Below are positions 34,622 through 43,499 of a stretch of 64,000 bases of DNA, one piece after another. The position numbers and the translations under genes were made by a program. The notes under the pieces were generated by a model. It searched no databases and had not been told where the DNA came from. It saw only the letters and a program-made list of their open reading frames with translations. How positions within the stretch are numbered: position 1 is the stretch's first letter; each line of letters starts with the position of its first letter. This stretch comes from Robertmurraya sp. FSL R5-0851 (GTDB lineage Bacteria > Bacillota > Bacilli > Bacillales > Cytobacillaceae), in assembly GCF_038002965.1 (NCBI RefSeq), contig NZ_JBBOOE010000001.1, forward strand, positions 2,771,001 through 2,835,000, in the 5' to 3' direction.

Positions 34622-35600
34622 AATATACATCTTGTCGTACAAAGACAGTAAAAGAGACAAGTAACGCAGCAACTGCCCAAACAACTAATACTCCAATAGA
34701 AAATAAAAGGGTCATTCCCGGTACTGGTGGAGAGCTTCCTGCTAAATATCCTGTTAAATCAAGATTTATCATAAATAAATATTTCGCTGACTGCCAGGAG
34801 GATACAAGATTGCTCAAAATTAATCCCGCAATTAAAGCAGCAAGCATGACTCCCATGCTAGCTGATGTACTTTTTAATAAAACGGACAACATAAAACTAA
34901 TGGTACCGACAACAATAGCTACGAACCAGACTAAGCCAAACTCCATTAAAATATACTGCCACTGATCTATTAATTGAACATTTGAAGTATTAAGTTCTCC
35001 TCCTACGCTAGTAAAACCTGTTAGAATTGGGGCCCCCCAACCTCCAAATCCAAACACCACTCCTGAGATCAGATACGCTAGTACTCCCATAAGCACTACA
35101 ATAATTGAAATGGACAATAGTAATGCAACATACTTGCTCAGTAGAATCTTCCATCTTTTTACCGGCCTCGTTAATAAAAGTTTTACCGTACCCGCGCTCC
35201 TCTCTGAAGATACAATGTCTGCCGCAATAATCATAATTAATAAAGGAACAAAGAGGGTAATCGATTCTTGAGCAAAACTGCGAACAAATGTAGGAGCACC
35301 AGGTTCTGCTGGATTAATATCATTATCTAGGTAGTATTGTTGCTGCTGAACACGAATTTGTAACTGAGCTTTCCATTCATCCGATATACCACTACTCGTT
35401 AATCGGTTTTGTGTATCAACAATTTGTTGCTGTAAAGTGGTTCTCCAATCAACATCTCCTAGTTTTTCGATTTGCCTTTGAACCTCCCTAAACTGTGCAT
35501 ATGTAAAAAGACTAATTAAAACAGCCATAATTGCTACAACAACAACCAGTTTTCTCTTCCGGATAATCTTTAGCATTTCATTAAAAATAAGCTTATTCAA
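34620..35600 (-). CDS. ABC-2 type permease (second exporter)
   Basis: 326 residues with the same plan as the permease at 17603: TM1, an extracytoplasmic loop rich in Gln, then ADIVSSERSAGTVKLLLTRPVKRWKILLSK and five further segments. It overlaps its ATPase gene by eight bases. The similarity of both permease and ATPase points to an old duplication of the pair. Substrate unknown. Confidence 0.9.
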   Translation of the reverse strand: MNKLIFNEMLKIIRKRKLVVVVAIMAVLISLFTYAQFREVQRQIEKLGDVDWRTTLQQQIVDTQNRLTSSGISDEWKAQLQIRVQQQQYYLDNDINPAEPGAPTFVRSFAQESITLFVPLLIMIIAADIVSSERSAGTVKLLLTRPVKRWKILLSKYVALLLSISIIVVLMGVLAYLISGVVFGFGGWGAPILTGFTSVGGELNTSNVQLIDQWQYILMEFGLVWFVAIVVGTISFMLSVLLKSTSASMGVMLAALIAGLILSNLVSSWQSAKYLFMINLDLTGYLAGSSPPVPGMTLLFSIGVLVVWAVAALLVSFTVFVRQDVY

Positions 35601-36501
35601 CGGATTCTCCTCCTGTTAATTCGAGGAATAGGTCTTCAAGAGTAGGCACTTTCCTTTGGATTTCGTGGACCTCTACTCCATTTTCTACTAGCATTTGATT
35701 CCACGTAGAGGATTTTTCTGATAACGGCGTTACTAAGTGGTTCTCTTCATCCAGACTTACCGATGTAACCGTCTGCAGAAGGCTTATTCCCTTTTCAAAC
35801 GGAGTCACTTTCCAAACTAATTGTTCTTGAAGATTTAATAAATTGCTAACCGTATCCACTTTAATTACTCTTCCTTTGGAGATAACAGCCACCCTATCAC
35901 ACATTAATTGTATTTCACTGAGTAAGTGACTTGATACAAGTACAGTTAAGCCTTCTTTTTCTGCTAAAAACCGGATGAATTCTCTCATTTCACGTATTCC
36001 CATTGGATCTAATCCGTTGGTGGGCTCGTCCAAAATTAACACCTTGGGCTTTCCTAGAAGTGCCTGAGCAATTCCTAATCTTTGTCTCATTCCGAGTGAA
36101 TAGGTTTTAACAGGATCATTAATTCTGTCTTGAAGTCTAACTAATTTAACCACATAATCTAAATGTTTGGATTCGAAGTTTGGTATCATACGAGAAAAAT
36201 GTTGAAGATTTTCCATTCCAGTTAAATACGGATAAAGCTCCGGGTTTTCTACTATACATCCTAAATGACTCATAGCTTTAACAAAATCCTTTTTTACATC
36301 ATATCCACAAACATATATGCTTCCTGCTGTAGGACGAATTAAGCCCACTAACATTCGAATGGTTGTTGTCTTTCCTGCTCCGTTAGGTCCTAAAAACCCA
36401 AATACTTCACCACTTTTAAGCTCAAAGTCTAGTCCTTTTATAATTTCTCTTTTCCCTATTCTTTTTCGTAATCCTTTAATAGATAAAGTTATCTCCGTCA
36501 T
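35593..36501 (-). CDS. ABC transporter ATPase (second exporter)
   Basis: 302 residues: Walker A GPNGAGKTT, signature SLGMRQRLGIAQALL, Walker B VLILDEPTNGLDP, H-loop SSHLLSEI. ATG follows TAGGAG by seven bases. Second gene of a three-gene unit: SGNH hydrolase, ATPase, permease. Closely like the ATPase at 18547. Confidence 0.93.
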   Translation of the reverse strand: MTEITLSIKGLRKRIGKREIIKGLDFELKSGEVFGFLGPNGAGKTTTIRMLVGLIRPTAGSIYVCGYDVKKDFVKAMSHLGCIVENPELYPYLTGMENLQHFSRMIPNFESKHLDYVVKLVRLQDRINDPVKTYSLGMRQRLGIAQALLGKPKVLILDEPTNGLDPMGIREMREFIRFLAEKEGLTVLVSSHLLSEIQLMCDRVAVISKGRVIKVDTVSNLLNLQEQLVWKVTPFEKGISLLQTVTSVSLDEENHLVTPLSEKSSTWNQMLVENGVEVHEIQRKVPTLEDLFLELTGGESVE

Positions 36502-36511
36502 TATAAAACTC

Positions 36512-37288
36512 CTACCATGTTATTAGTGAAGCAACTCTTTCGGCAATTAAATGATACCCTTTGCTATTTGGGTGGAACTTGTCTGAAAACAAGTAGTCAT
36601 TCACCTTGAGCTGAAATAAGTCAAAGGTTGGTACAAAAACTGAATTCGGATATTGGTCAAGAAGCTGATTGGTTGAATAATTCCAATCTCTTACAATTGC
36701 CGTTGTCGTTACAGCCTCCTCAAGGTCAATAAAGGGATTGTATAAGCCCACAAGAAAAATGACGGCATCTTCATTTAGTGATTTAATAATATCAATGGTC
36801 TCTTTCAGGTTTTTTACATATCGGTCTTTTATAACCGATATTTCGTCTTGCTTCGGACTAACAAGGGTTTGTCCGCCTTGAAACAAATCATTACCCCCGA
36901 TTGTCATTAAAATAACATCTGCATGTCTGATTTGATTTTGTATCGTTTCCCCTTTTACTTGAGTTAGAAGTTGTTCTGAACGGTACCCTTTCACACCATA
37001 ATTATGAAGAGTAAGTTTTTCATCCGTTTTTTCTTCTAATTCTTCAACTAAATAACCAATATATCCTTTTCCTTCTTCATCACCTGTACCCCTTGTTAGA
37101 GAATCGCCAAGTGCAACAATGGTTTTCCCTTGCTTTTCGTTTACAATTTCCTCTACTTGTGTTTGTTCCCTTACCATTGATTCTTGTTTACTCATTTGGT
37201 TGTGAATGGTCCATGAAAAACCCAAAAGCAGCAACAGAAATGCTCCAATTGACAGGAAAGAGACAACGGTAACATAAGTCTTATTCAT
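36512..37288 (-). CDS. Membrane-anchored SGNH/GDSL hydrolase
   Basis: 258 residues. One N-terminal membrane anchor (VVSFLSIGAFLLLLLGFSWT), a coiled linker, then an extracytoplasmic SGNH domain: block I IVALGDSLTRG (Ser), block II Gly in NYGVKGYRSEQL, block III IGGNDLF (Asn), block V DKFHPNSKGYHL (Asp and His). Likely a lipase or esterase at the cell surface. It is 10 bases upstream of the ABC exporter genes and probably cotranscribed, which suggests action on the exported compound or on membrane lipids. Confidence 0.9.
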   Translation of the reverse strand: MNKTYVTVVSFLSIGAFLLLLLGFSWTIHNQMSKQESMVREQTQVEEIVNEKQGKTIVALGDSLTRGTGDEEGKGYIGYLVEELEEKTDEKLTLHNYGVKGYRSEQLLTQVKGETIQNQIRHADVILMTIGGNDLFQGGQTLVSPKQDEISVIKDRYVKNLKETIDIIKSLNEDAVIFLVGLYNPFIDLEEAVTTTAIVRDWNYSTNQLLDQYPNSVFVPTFDLFQLKVNDYLFSDKFHPNSKGYHLIAERVASLITW

Positions 37289-37454
37289 ATTTTTTCTCCT
37301 AATTCCAGTATCAGTCTATACTCTTATTTTACTGACTGAAACCGGTTTGTTCAAATTTGACCTTCTTTTAAAAATTCTTTACTAAATTATGGATATAATA
37401 TCTAATTTTGGACAAATTAAAAGGAAAGAAAGTTACCATTAAGGAGTATGAGCA

Positions 37455-37673
37455 ATGGATTTAATGAACAATATGTCATTTGAAATGACAAAAAGTTTCA
37501 TCCCAAATATCAGCAAATCTGACACACTGAAAATTGTAGAGCTAACAAGAGATGGTGTCGTGATTCAAATGGAAAACTCTAGTTGCAGAGGTGTATTTCC
37601 ACTTGATAGCTTTCAATATTGGATAAAAAAAGGTTCCCTCATCCATTTAGAGGACCAACAAAAATCATCATAA
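37455..37673 (+). CDS. Small protein of unknown function
   Basis: 72 residues, no membrane segment. The middle reads as beta strands (KIVELTRDGVVIQMENSSCRGVFPLDSFQYWI), which could be a small barrel. ATG follows AAGGAGTATGAGCA. A strong bidirectional terminator follows. I recognise no family. Confidence 0.65.
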   Translation: MDLMNNMSFEMTKSFIPNISKSDTLKIVELTRDGVVIQMENSSCRGVFPLDSFQYWIKKGSLIHLEDQQKSS

Positions 37674-37677
37674 TGTG

Positions 37678-37706
37678 AAAAACACTAGCTCGAAGCTAGT
37701 GTTTTT
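37678..37706. terminator. Bidirectional terminator
   Basis: AAAAACACTAGCT-CGA-AGCTAGTGTTTTT, perfect 13-bp stem. It overlaps the end of the next gene. Confidence 0.92.
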
Positions 37707-38436
37707 CATTATGTTTAGCTTCAGCAACTAGGAAATGATTAACAACTTCAGGGAAATTTCCCAACTCTTTTTTTCCTACATCAGAAATGGTATATACACC
37801 TCTGTTTACTTTTTCAAACCAGCCATAATAATTTTTTGAAAGAATCGATAATGTCTTCTCACCCGTCCCTTGTTGTCGGAGTGCCCTTGGAGTCATCGGG
37901 CCGTTTCTTTCTAACAAACTTGCAATTTGTATACAGTTCTCCTTGTATGCGGTCATAATTTTTGTTTTCGAACTACCACCCACATTGTAATTAACGTTTC
38001 TTCCCATCATTTCCTCAATCAACTTTTTCCGTTTTCTTACATGATAGTTCTTATTTCGCTGTTTGTTAAATGGTTGTGGAGAAAAACAGATTTCCATTTT
38101 GGGGCCGCTTTTTAAAAAAGAGACAACAATCAACCCTAATTCTAGCCTTTTTAATAAGTGACAAAGATCATGCCATTTTTTAGAGTTCATCTTATATTTT
38201 GGTTTTGGAATTGCAATATACACTTGATCCGTTAGCTTCTGCCTTTTAGTCGCTTGCATAAGGAGGTCAACTGTTAATGATAATTTCAATTCTACAACGA
38301 TTAACTCATCATTCTTTAGAGCCACGACATCGCAATGGTGAACTTCTCCCTGTACCTCATATCCAAGCTTAGAAAAAAACTTTTGAATCGGTTTATATAA
38401 ATCTACTTCGTAGAGCTTCTTTTCCTTGCTTACCAT
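37696..38436 (-). CDS. DUF2161 protein, putative PD-(D/E)XK nuclease fold
   Basis: 246 residues. The N-terminal half shows a PD-(D/E)XK-like pattern: VHHCDVVALKNDELIVVELKLSL, with Asp, then Glu-x-Lys. The C-terminal half looks like a winged helix (ALRQQGTGEKTLSILSKNYYGWFEKVNRGVYTISDVG). Annotated in bacilli as a putative phosphodiesterase; no restriction partner is nearby. ATG at 38436 is chosen because GAAGGGG and AACGGGA precede it; upstream codons are unlike the family. Confidence 0.8.
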   Translation of the reverse strand: MVSKEKKLYEVDLYKPIQKFFSKLGYEVQGEVHHCDVVALKNDELIVVELKLSLTVDLLMQATKRQKLTDQVYIAIPKPKYKMNSKKWHDLCHLLKRLELGLIVVSFLKSGPKMEICFSPQPFNKQRNKNYHVRKRKKLIEEMMGRNVNYNVGGSSKTKIMTAYKENCIQIASLLERNGPMTPRALRQQGTGEKTLSILSKNYYGWFEKVNRGVYTISDVGKKELGNFPEVVNHFLVAEAKHNEKH

Positions 38437-38483
38437 TCCCGTTCCCCTTCTAGCCCTTTTCGAAAAGTATACCACACCAGGTA

Positions 38484-38540
38484 GGCGTCAGACACCCTTC
38501 GTGGACACTTCCCCCTTTTTGTCCTCCTCAGGTGGACAGT
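38484..38540 (+). repeat. Interspersed repeat, copy B
   Basis: GGCGTCAGACACCC, CTTCGTGGACACTTCCCCC, T-run, GTCC-TCCTCAGGT-GGAC and AGT. It lies between the start of the DUF2161 gene and the AgcS terminator. Confidence 0.8.
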
Positions 38541-38552
38541 TCGCAAATAAAT

Positions 38553-38603
38553 AAGCTCATATTGATTTGGTGAAATGAACTCTCCCAAATCGAATATGAG
38601 CTT
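38553..38603 (-). terminator. Long hairpin after the second AgcS gene
   Basis: AAGCTCATATTGATTTGG (38553-38570) pairs with CCAAATCGAATATGAGCTT (38585-38603) with one bulged base. It begins 11 bases after the AgcS stop on the minus strand. Confidence 0.75.
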
Positions 38604-38613
38604 TAAGAACAAC

Positions 38614-40107
38614 CTATTTACTTATTGTTTTACTATTTTCAAATTCTTTTCTAGTATCCTCGTGATCTCCAAGATACACATAATCCTTTTCCCAGAAATC
38701 TGCATTTTCAATTCCGACTTTAACTGGGTCGAATACAGGGTCTTTTCCAGCTTTCTTTTGTTCTTCATAGTCACGAAGAAGTTTCAATGCTGGCTTCGTT
38801 AGGAGTACAATCGCAATAATGTTAAGCCACGCCATACTTCCTACCCCAATATCACCTAGCGTCCAAGCAAGACCCGCTGTCTTTACACTGCCGTAGAACA
38901 CCATAAATAGGAACACTACACGTAATATATAGTCCATCCATTTACGGCTCTTCTTGCCATTTATGTAAGCAAGATTTGTTTCAGCCATATAGTAGTACGC
39001 CATGATTGTTGTGAATGCAAAGAACAATAAAGCAATTGCAACAAATGGACCACCAAATCCTGGCATTACAGACTCAACCGCAGCTTGAGTATATTCAGGA
39101 CCTGGTTCTACTCCTTCTAAATTTGTACGAATTGGGTCGGCCCCTTCAGGAGTAACATTGTACATACCTGTAATTAAAATCATAAACGCTGTTGCTGAAC
39201 AAACGAATAATGTATCGATATACACCGAGAAAGCTTGAACAATCCCTTGCTTCGCTGGATGCGAAACTTCTGCTGCTGAGGCCGCATGCGGTGCTGTACC
39301 TTGACCCGCTTCGTTTGAATATATCCCACGCTTTACTCCCCAAGCAATAGCAGATCCAAGTATTCCACCAAAAGCAGCATCTTGGCCAAAAGCACTTGAG
39401 AAAATTAATGAAATAACTCCTGGTAACTCAGAAATATTTAATACAATAATTGCTAATGCTACAATAATATACCCAACTGCCATAAATGGTACGATAATCT
39501 CAGCTGTACGTGCAATACGCTTTACTCCACCAAAGATGATAACAGCTAAGACGAAAACAACAATTGTTCCTGTAATTGCAGGACTAATACCAAAAGCGTT
39601 GTCCATACCCGCGGCGATGCTATTGGCTTGAACACCTGGAAGCAAAGCACCCGTTGCAAGTACCGTAACAAATGCGAATAAAACGGCATACCATTTCATT
39701 TTCAAACCTTTTTCAATATAGAAAGCAGGTCCCCCACGATATTGACCGTTTTGTTTTACTTTGTACACTTGACCAAGTGCAGCCTCAACAAACGCAGATC
39801 CAGCTCCTAAAAACGCAATTAACCACATCCAAAAAACAGCACCAGGTCCACCGTAAGCAATTGCTGTAGCAACACCTGCGATATTACCTGTACCTACACG
39901 TCCAGATAGCGCTAAAGATAAAGCCTGAAATGAAGTAATACCATTTTCTGATGAATGCTTTTGGAACATCAACTTTCCAATATCACCCATATGGCGAACC
40001 TGTAAAAATCTAGTTGCAAGTGAAAAATACAATCCTACTCCTAAGCATAAATAAATAAGTGCTGGACTCCATATAATCCCATTCAACCAATTTACGAAAT
40101 CTTCCAA
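38614..40107 (-). CDS. Alanine or glycine:cation symporter (AgcS family), second copy
   Basis: 497 residues, about 11 membrane helices. Family marks: SGRVGTGNIAGVATAIAYGGPGAVFWMW and RGIYSNEAGQGTAPHAA. It is distinct from the 4273 copy (different loops, longer C-terminal tail with many Lys and Asp), so substrates may differ. ATG start with AGGGGG upstream. No glycine riboswitch is seen in its leader. Confidence 0.93.
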   Translation of the reverse strand: MEDFVNWLNGIIWSPALIYLCLGVGLYFSLATRFLQVRHMGDIGKLMFQKHSSENGITSFQALSLALSGRVGTGNIAGVATAIAYGGPGAVFWMWLIAFLGAGSAFVEAALGQVYKVKQNGQYRGGPAFYIEKGLKMKWYAVLFAFVTVLATGALLPGVQANSIAAGMDNAFGISPAITGTIVVFVLAVIIFGGVKRIARTAEIIVPFMAVGYIIVALAIIVLNISELPGVISLIFSSAFGQDAAFGGILGSAIAWGVKRGIYSNEAGQGTAPHAASAAEVSHPAKQGIVQAFSVYIDTLFVCSATAFMILITGMYNVTPEGADPIRTNLEGVEPGPEYTQAAVESVMPGFGGPFVAIALLFFAFTTIMAYYYMAETNLAYINGKKSRKWMDYILRVVFLFMVFYGSVKTAGLAWTLGDIGVGSMAWLNIIAIVLLTKPALKLLRDYEEQKKAGKDPVFDPVKVGIENADFWEKDYVYLGDHEDTRKEFENSKTISK

Positions 40108-40236
40108 ATAAATTCCCCCTTTAGTATATTATTTTTTAATTATAATAAGAGTTGTCACAATTGAAAAGGATTATTTTTAATTTTTTAAATATTTAGATTT
40201 ATCTTGTAAGATTATTTTACAATAGAATTTCATTAC

Positions 40237-40295
40237 ACTGTCCATTCCACACGGACAAAAATGCCCATTTTGTCTTTTTAGGGTGTCTGACACCC
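40237..40295 (-). repeat. Interspersed repeat, copy C
   Basis: Read on the minus strand: GGGTGTCAGACACCCT, a diverged middle (AAAAAGACAAAATGGGCA), then TTTTTGTCC, a spacer and GGACAGT. Ends match copies A and B; orientation is opposite. Confidence 0.7.
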
Positions 40296-40379
40296 TCTTT
40301 GTGGTACACTATTGGCGTAGAGTTAATAAGATAAACAAGGCGAAAATACTCTAGATAAAGGGGAAGCAGTGGTTGATTA

Positions 40380-41093
40380 TTGTGTCACCCACTTAATGAA
40401 ACTTATATGAAAAATCGATCTATAAACGGGCTATTTTTAAGTTGGAGAAATGTGGTTTTTGTTTTAATTATTTTAGCAATTTTTATTTTCCTAAAAAATA
40501 CTGCACTGTTTGAAGCAATCGTTGAGGGTGACTTACAGAAGATAAAAACATTTGTTGGAAACAATCGAATTAGTATTTTGCTGTTTTCAACATTTTTCAT
40601 GCTTATTCAAAACACGTTCACGCTCATCCCACTACTAGTAGTAATAACCATTAATATCACCTTTTTTGGCTTTATATTAGGTTTTTTATGGAGCTGGTTA
40701 ACAAGTATTTTTGCTGCCATCATTATCTTCTTTCTTGTTCGCAATTTATTTCAAAGCTGGCTTCTTAGCAAGGTAGATGAAAAGCTAGTCGAAAAAGTTG
40801 AAAATAAAGGATTCCTTTATGTTTTTGAGGCTAGAATATTTCCTTTTGTCCCCACTAGTTTGGTGAATATTTTAGCCGGGGTCAGTTCCATTAAGTTTTC
40901 TAGCTTTTTTTTCGGAACTCTATTTGGTAACTTTATTTACTTTTTCGTTTTAGCACTTATTCCTGCCGGTTTTTTATCCTCCTCTATTAATGAATATATA
41001 ATTGGAGGAGTATTCCTCCTTGTTCTCATCTTTTATTATATTTACAGCAAAATAAGAGCTACAAAAAAAACTCCTTCTAAAATAGAGGAATAA
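40380..41093 (+). CDS. TVP38/TMEM64 family membrane protein
   Basis: 237 residues with six or so membrane segments and the SNARE-associated/DedA-like core (GFILGFLWSWLTSIFAAIIIFFLVRNL ... FEARIFPFVPTSLVNILAGVSSIKFSSFFFGTLFGN). DedA-superfamily proteins are linked to lipid carrier movement and membrane homeostasis. The start is uncertain: TTG at 40380 is the first in-frame option, ATG at 40410 (MKNRSINGLF) is equally likely since neither has a well-spaced site. Confidence 0.87.
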   Translation: MCHPLNETYMKNRSINGLFLSWRNVVFVLIILAIFIFLKNTALFEAIVEGDLQKIKTFVGNNRISILLFSTFFMLIQNTFTLIPLLVVITINITFFGFILGFLWSWLTSIFAAIIIFFLVRNLFQSWLLSKVDEKLVEKVENKGFLYVFEARIFPFVPTSLVNILAGVSSIKFSSFFFGTLFGNFIYFFVLALIPAGFLSSSINEYIIGGVFLLVLIFYYIYSKIRATKKTPSKIEE

Positions 41094-41094
41094 A

Positions 41095-41124
41095 AATAAT
41101 CCTAGTTTTACTTCTAGGATTATT
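41095..41124 (+). terminator. Hairpin after the TVP38 gene
   Basis: AATAATCCTAG-TTTTACTT-CTAGGATTATT directly after the stop. The T-run is short, so efficiency is uncertain. Confidence 0.65.
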
Positions 41125-41232
41125 CCTGTGTTCTGAAAATTAACAAACTTCACATAACAAAAATATTTATGTACAAAACTACCTTTGTCTGTAGTATGAT
41201 TGGACAATATAATTACAACGAGGGGGATTACC

Positions 41233-42114
41233 TTGCAACACGACATAAAAGAAAAAAGAAACAATCGTGGAATCCTACTTATCAGTTGCCCTGATAGACC
41301 AGGCATCGTTTCGAAGGTTTCAACTACATTATTTAACCATGACTGCAATATTATCGATTCAAACCAACATTCAACTGACCCAGAAGCCGGTCATTTTTTC
41401 TTACGGATCGAATTCGAATGTTCAGATTTAGAACATAAAAAATCATCTATAGAAAAATCATTCCAACTTCTATCCGAAATATTTGACATGAAGTATTCCT
41501 TTAATTATGGAAATGAATCACAAAACTTAGCCATTTTTGTTTCAAAGGAGAATCACTGTCTCCTCGAATTATTACTAGAATGGCAACGTGGGGATTTGCT
41601 AGGCGATATTAAATTAGTTATTGGAAACCATGAGGATTTAAAAGAATATGTTGAGAATGTTAACATTCCTTTTTACTATTTACCAATTACTCGTGAAACA
41701 AAAGAAGAAGTTGAAAAGAAGCAATTGGAACTCTTAAAAGAGTATGAAATAGATACCATTGTTTTAGCAAGATACATGCAAATTTTGTCTCCCTCATTTA
41801 TCGAGCATTATCCATGCCAAATAATTAATATTCACCACTCTTTCCTACCTGCCTTTGTCGGAGCGAATCCTTATAAGCGTGCTTATGAAAGAGGAGTTAA
41901 ATTAATTGGTGCAACAGCCCATTATGTAACTGATGATCTAGACGAAGGACCAATTATTGAACAAGATATCGAACGTGTCAAACATCATCACGAACTGTCT
42001 GACTTAAAGAAAATTGGAAGTCAAGTTGAAAGGAAGGTACTATTAAAGGCGGTAAAATGGCATAATAGCCATAGAATCATTCCGTTTGGAAACAAAACCA
42101 TCGTCTTTGACTAA
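41233..42114 (+). CDS. purU: Formyltetrahydrofolate deformylase
   Basis: Hydrolyses 10-formyl-THF to formate and THF, balancing one-carbon pools. 293 residues: an N-terminal ACT domain (ILLISCPDRPGIVSKVSTTLF) and a formyltransferase-fold domain with the catalytic Asn-His-Asp set in INIHHSFLPAFVGANPY and DDLDEGPIIEQD. TTG at 41233 follows GAGGGGG by six bases, while the ATG further upstream has no site. Monocistronic with a strong terminator. Confidence 0.95.
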   Translation: MQHDIKEKRNNRGILLISCPDRPGIVSKVSTTLFNHDCNIIDSNQHSTDPEAGHFFLRIEFECSDLEHKKSSIEKSFQLLSEIFDMKYSFNYGNESQNLAIFVSKENHCLLELLLEWQRGDLLGDIKLVIGNHEDLKEYVENVNIPFYYLPITRETKEEVEKKQLELLKEYEIDTIVLARYMQILSPSFIEHYPCQIINIHHSFLPAFVGANPYKRAYERGVKLIGATAHYVTDDLDEGPIIEQDIERVKHHHELSDLKKIGSQVERKVLLKAVKWHNSHRIIPFGNKTIVFD

Positions 42115-42125
42115 TACACTTCACC

Positions 42126-42163
42126 AAAACACCGGCAAATATCTACATATACCGGTGTTTTTT
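42126..42163 (+). terminator. Terminator of purU
   Basis: AAAACACCGG and CCGGTGTTTT around a 17-base loop, then T residues. Confidence 0.85.
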
Positions 42164-42207
42164 CTTTTATTCACAAATGGATTTTCTGCCTTTAAACTCC
42201 GTTATTA

Positions 42208-42699
42208 TTATCGCATAAAATGGGCATTCGTCTTGGCAAGCCGCTGTTCCGTTCTTACTTTCAAGATCGCCGTTTGCTGTTGTTTGTTTATTAATCTAGA
42301 TGCTTTCTTATTAATAATGATTGAATTCCCGACTTTAAAATAAACAATTGAATTTAAATAATCAAATTTTACAATGTCTTCTATATGTACTAGCGACATC
42401 CATATACAGTGGTCACTAGCAGGAGATTGAGTTGGAAACCAGTACATGTTTAGTGGTGCACTAATAACAATTGGGACCATGTGATAGTTACCTAATACTG
42501 CTTTGGCTCCATTTATCGCCCCTTCTAAAGTAAATCCATAGTATTTCATGGTTTCCTCTAATATTCTCTTAGGAGATTTCGAAACCAAAAAGGATTCCTT
42601 TCCTTCCTGAACCATTGTACGTACATGATCGTTTGAATCAATTTCAGGTTTCATATACAGTGTTTCACTTGTTAAGATATAACTATCAATCATCTTCAT
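42208..42699 (-). CDS. comK: Competence transcription factor ComK family protein
   Basis: 163 residues, shorter than the 192 of B. subtilis ComK. Alignable parts include VSKSPKRILEETMKYYGFTLEGAINGAKAVLG, the WFPTQSPASDHCIWMSLVHIEDI core, and NKQQQTAILKVRTEQRLA (compare FENQVYRTAWLRTKFQDR). In B. subtilis ComK activates the DNA-uptake genes and is held by MecA/ClpCP. The C-terminal tail used for MecA binding in B. subtilis seems short here. ATG at 42699 lies eight bases after AGGAGG. No clear K-box pair was found in its upstream region. Confidence 0.85.
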   Translation of the reverse strand: MKMIDSYILTSETLYMKPEIDSNDHVRTMVQEGKESFLVSKSPKRILEETMKYYGFTLEGAINGAKAVLGNYHMVPIVISAPLNMYWFPTQSPASDHCIWMSLVHIEDIVKFDYLNSIVYFKVGNSIIINKKASRLINKQQQTAILKVRTEQRLAKTNAHFMR

Positions 42700-43079
42700 C
42701 AAGTACTCCTCCTACAGTCTCATCTATTACAAAGATATTTTATAGAAATATTATCCATAACAGGTTAGTACTCATCAATAGTTGGTTCAATAGTTAAAAA
42801 ATTCGCCTTAATTAATGTTACATTTCCTAACATAGCTAATTTGACAAAAATAAATTAATCATTATAATATACTTTTTTCCTAATACTAAATTACCATTTA
42901 CTTCGTCTTTGCCCGTAAAAGAATGGATCACTTAACTTGAGGAATAGGATTTGAGCAATTCACAAAACGTTCATATTTTCTTTTTTTGATTTTTTAGTGA
43001 TATTACTCACAAGGATTACAAAGTAGATTTTTACCTATAATAATGGTAGTATCAATGGAAGAATAGGAAGTGAATACAT
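42700..43079. other. Intergenic, 380 bases, divergent promoters
   Basis: AT-rich region between comK and the GIY-YIG gene. There are several A/T tracts but no convincing AAAA-N5-TTTT ComK boxes in the right pairing, no ORF of note and no RNA motif recognised. Confidence 0.35.
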
Positions 43080-43454
43080 ATGATAAAAATTGAAATCCCT
43101 AACCCAGATGTCGTAATTACTAGGAAACGACAAGTTGGAGAGCCAGTTGAAGCAGTAATAAGCAGCGAATATGGTTTTACCGATTATCACAAAATTCCAA
43201 GAGATAAAGGCGGAATCATCCTTTTCTTTAATGCAAGCGATGATTTAATGTTTGTTGGTAAGGCACGGAAGCTTCGCCCAAGAGTGAAAAAGCATTTTGA
43301 AGACCAAGTTTCTCCTATCAAGAAACATCGAGATGAAGTATACAAAATTGCTGTTATCACTGTTGAAGATGCGATGGAAAGAGAAATTTATGAAACATAT
43401 ATTATCAATACATTGCAGGCTAAATATAATATTGATAAAGTTTTCTTTAAGTAA
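43080..43454 (+). CDS. GIY-YIG superfamily protein (degenerate active site)
   Basis: 124 residues with the UvrC-N-like core: GGIILFFNASDDLMFVGKARKLRPRVKKHF, then EREIYETYIINTLQAKYN. In active enzymes the first two motifs read GIY and YIG or YVG; here they read GII and FVG, so both Tyr are replaced, while Arg and Glu remain. It is similar to proteins labelled nucleotide excision repair endonuclease in bacilli. The function may be altered. Followed by a strong terminator. Confidence 0.85.
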   Translation: MIKIEIPNPDVVITRKRQVGEPVEAVISSEYGFTDYHKIPRDKGGIILFFNASDDLMFVGKARKLRPRVKKHFEDQVSPIKKHRDEVYKIAVITVEDAMEREIYETYIINTLQAKYNIDKVFFK

Positions 43455-43469
43455 ACTAAAGAAATAAAA

Positions 43470-43499
43470 ACCCCTTCAAATTGTTGAAGGGGTTTTTTT
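43470..43499. terminator. Bidirectional terminator
   Basis: AACCCCTTCAA-ATTG-TTGAAGGGGTT with A and T runs; shared with pssA. Confidence 0.9.

Noticed and set aside
37696..38436. DUF2161 nuclease-fold protein as part of a restriction or defence system
   Set aside because: No methylase, helicase or other partner is adjacent; neighbours are housekeeping genes.
40108..40379. Glycine riboswitch ahead of the second AgcS gene
   Set aside because: No conserved aptamer pieces were found in the leader; the main structure is repeat copy C.
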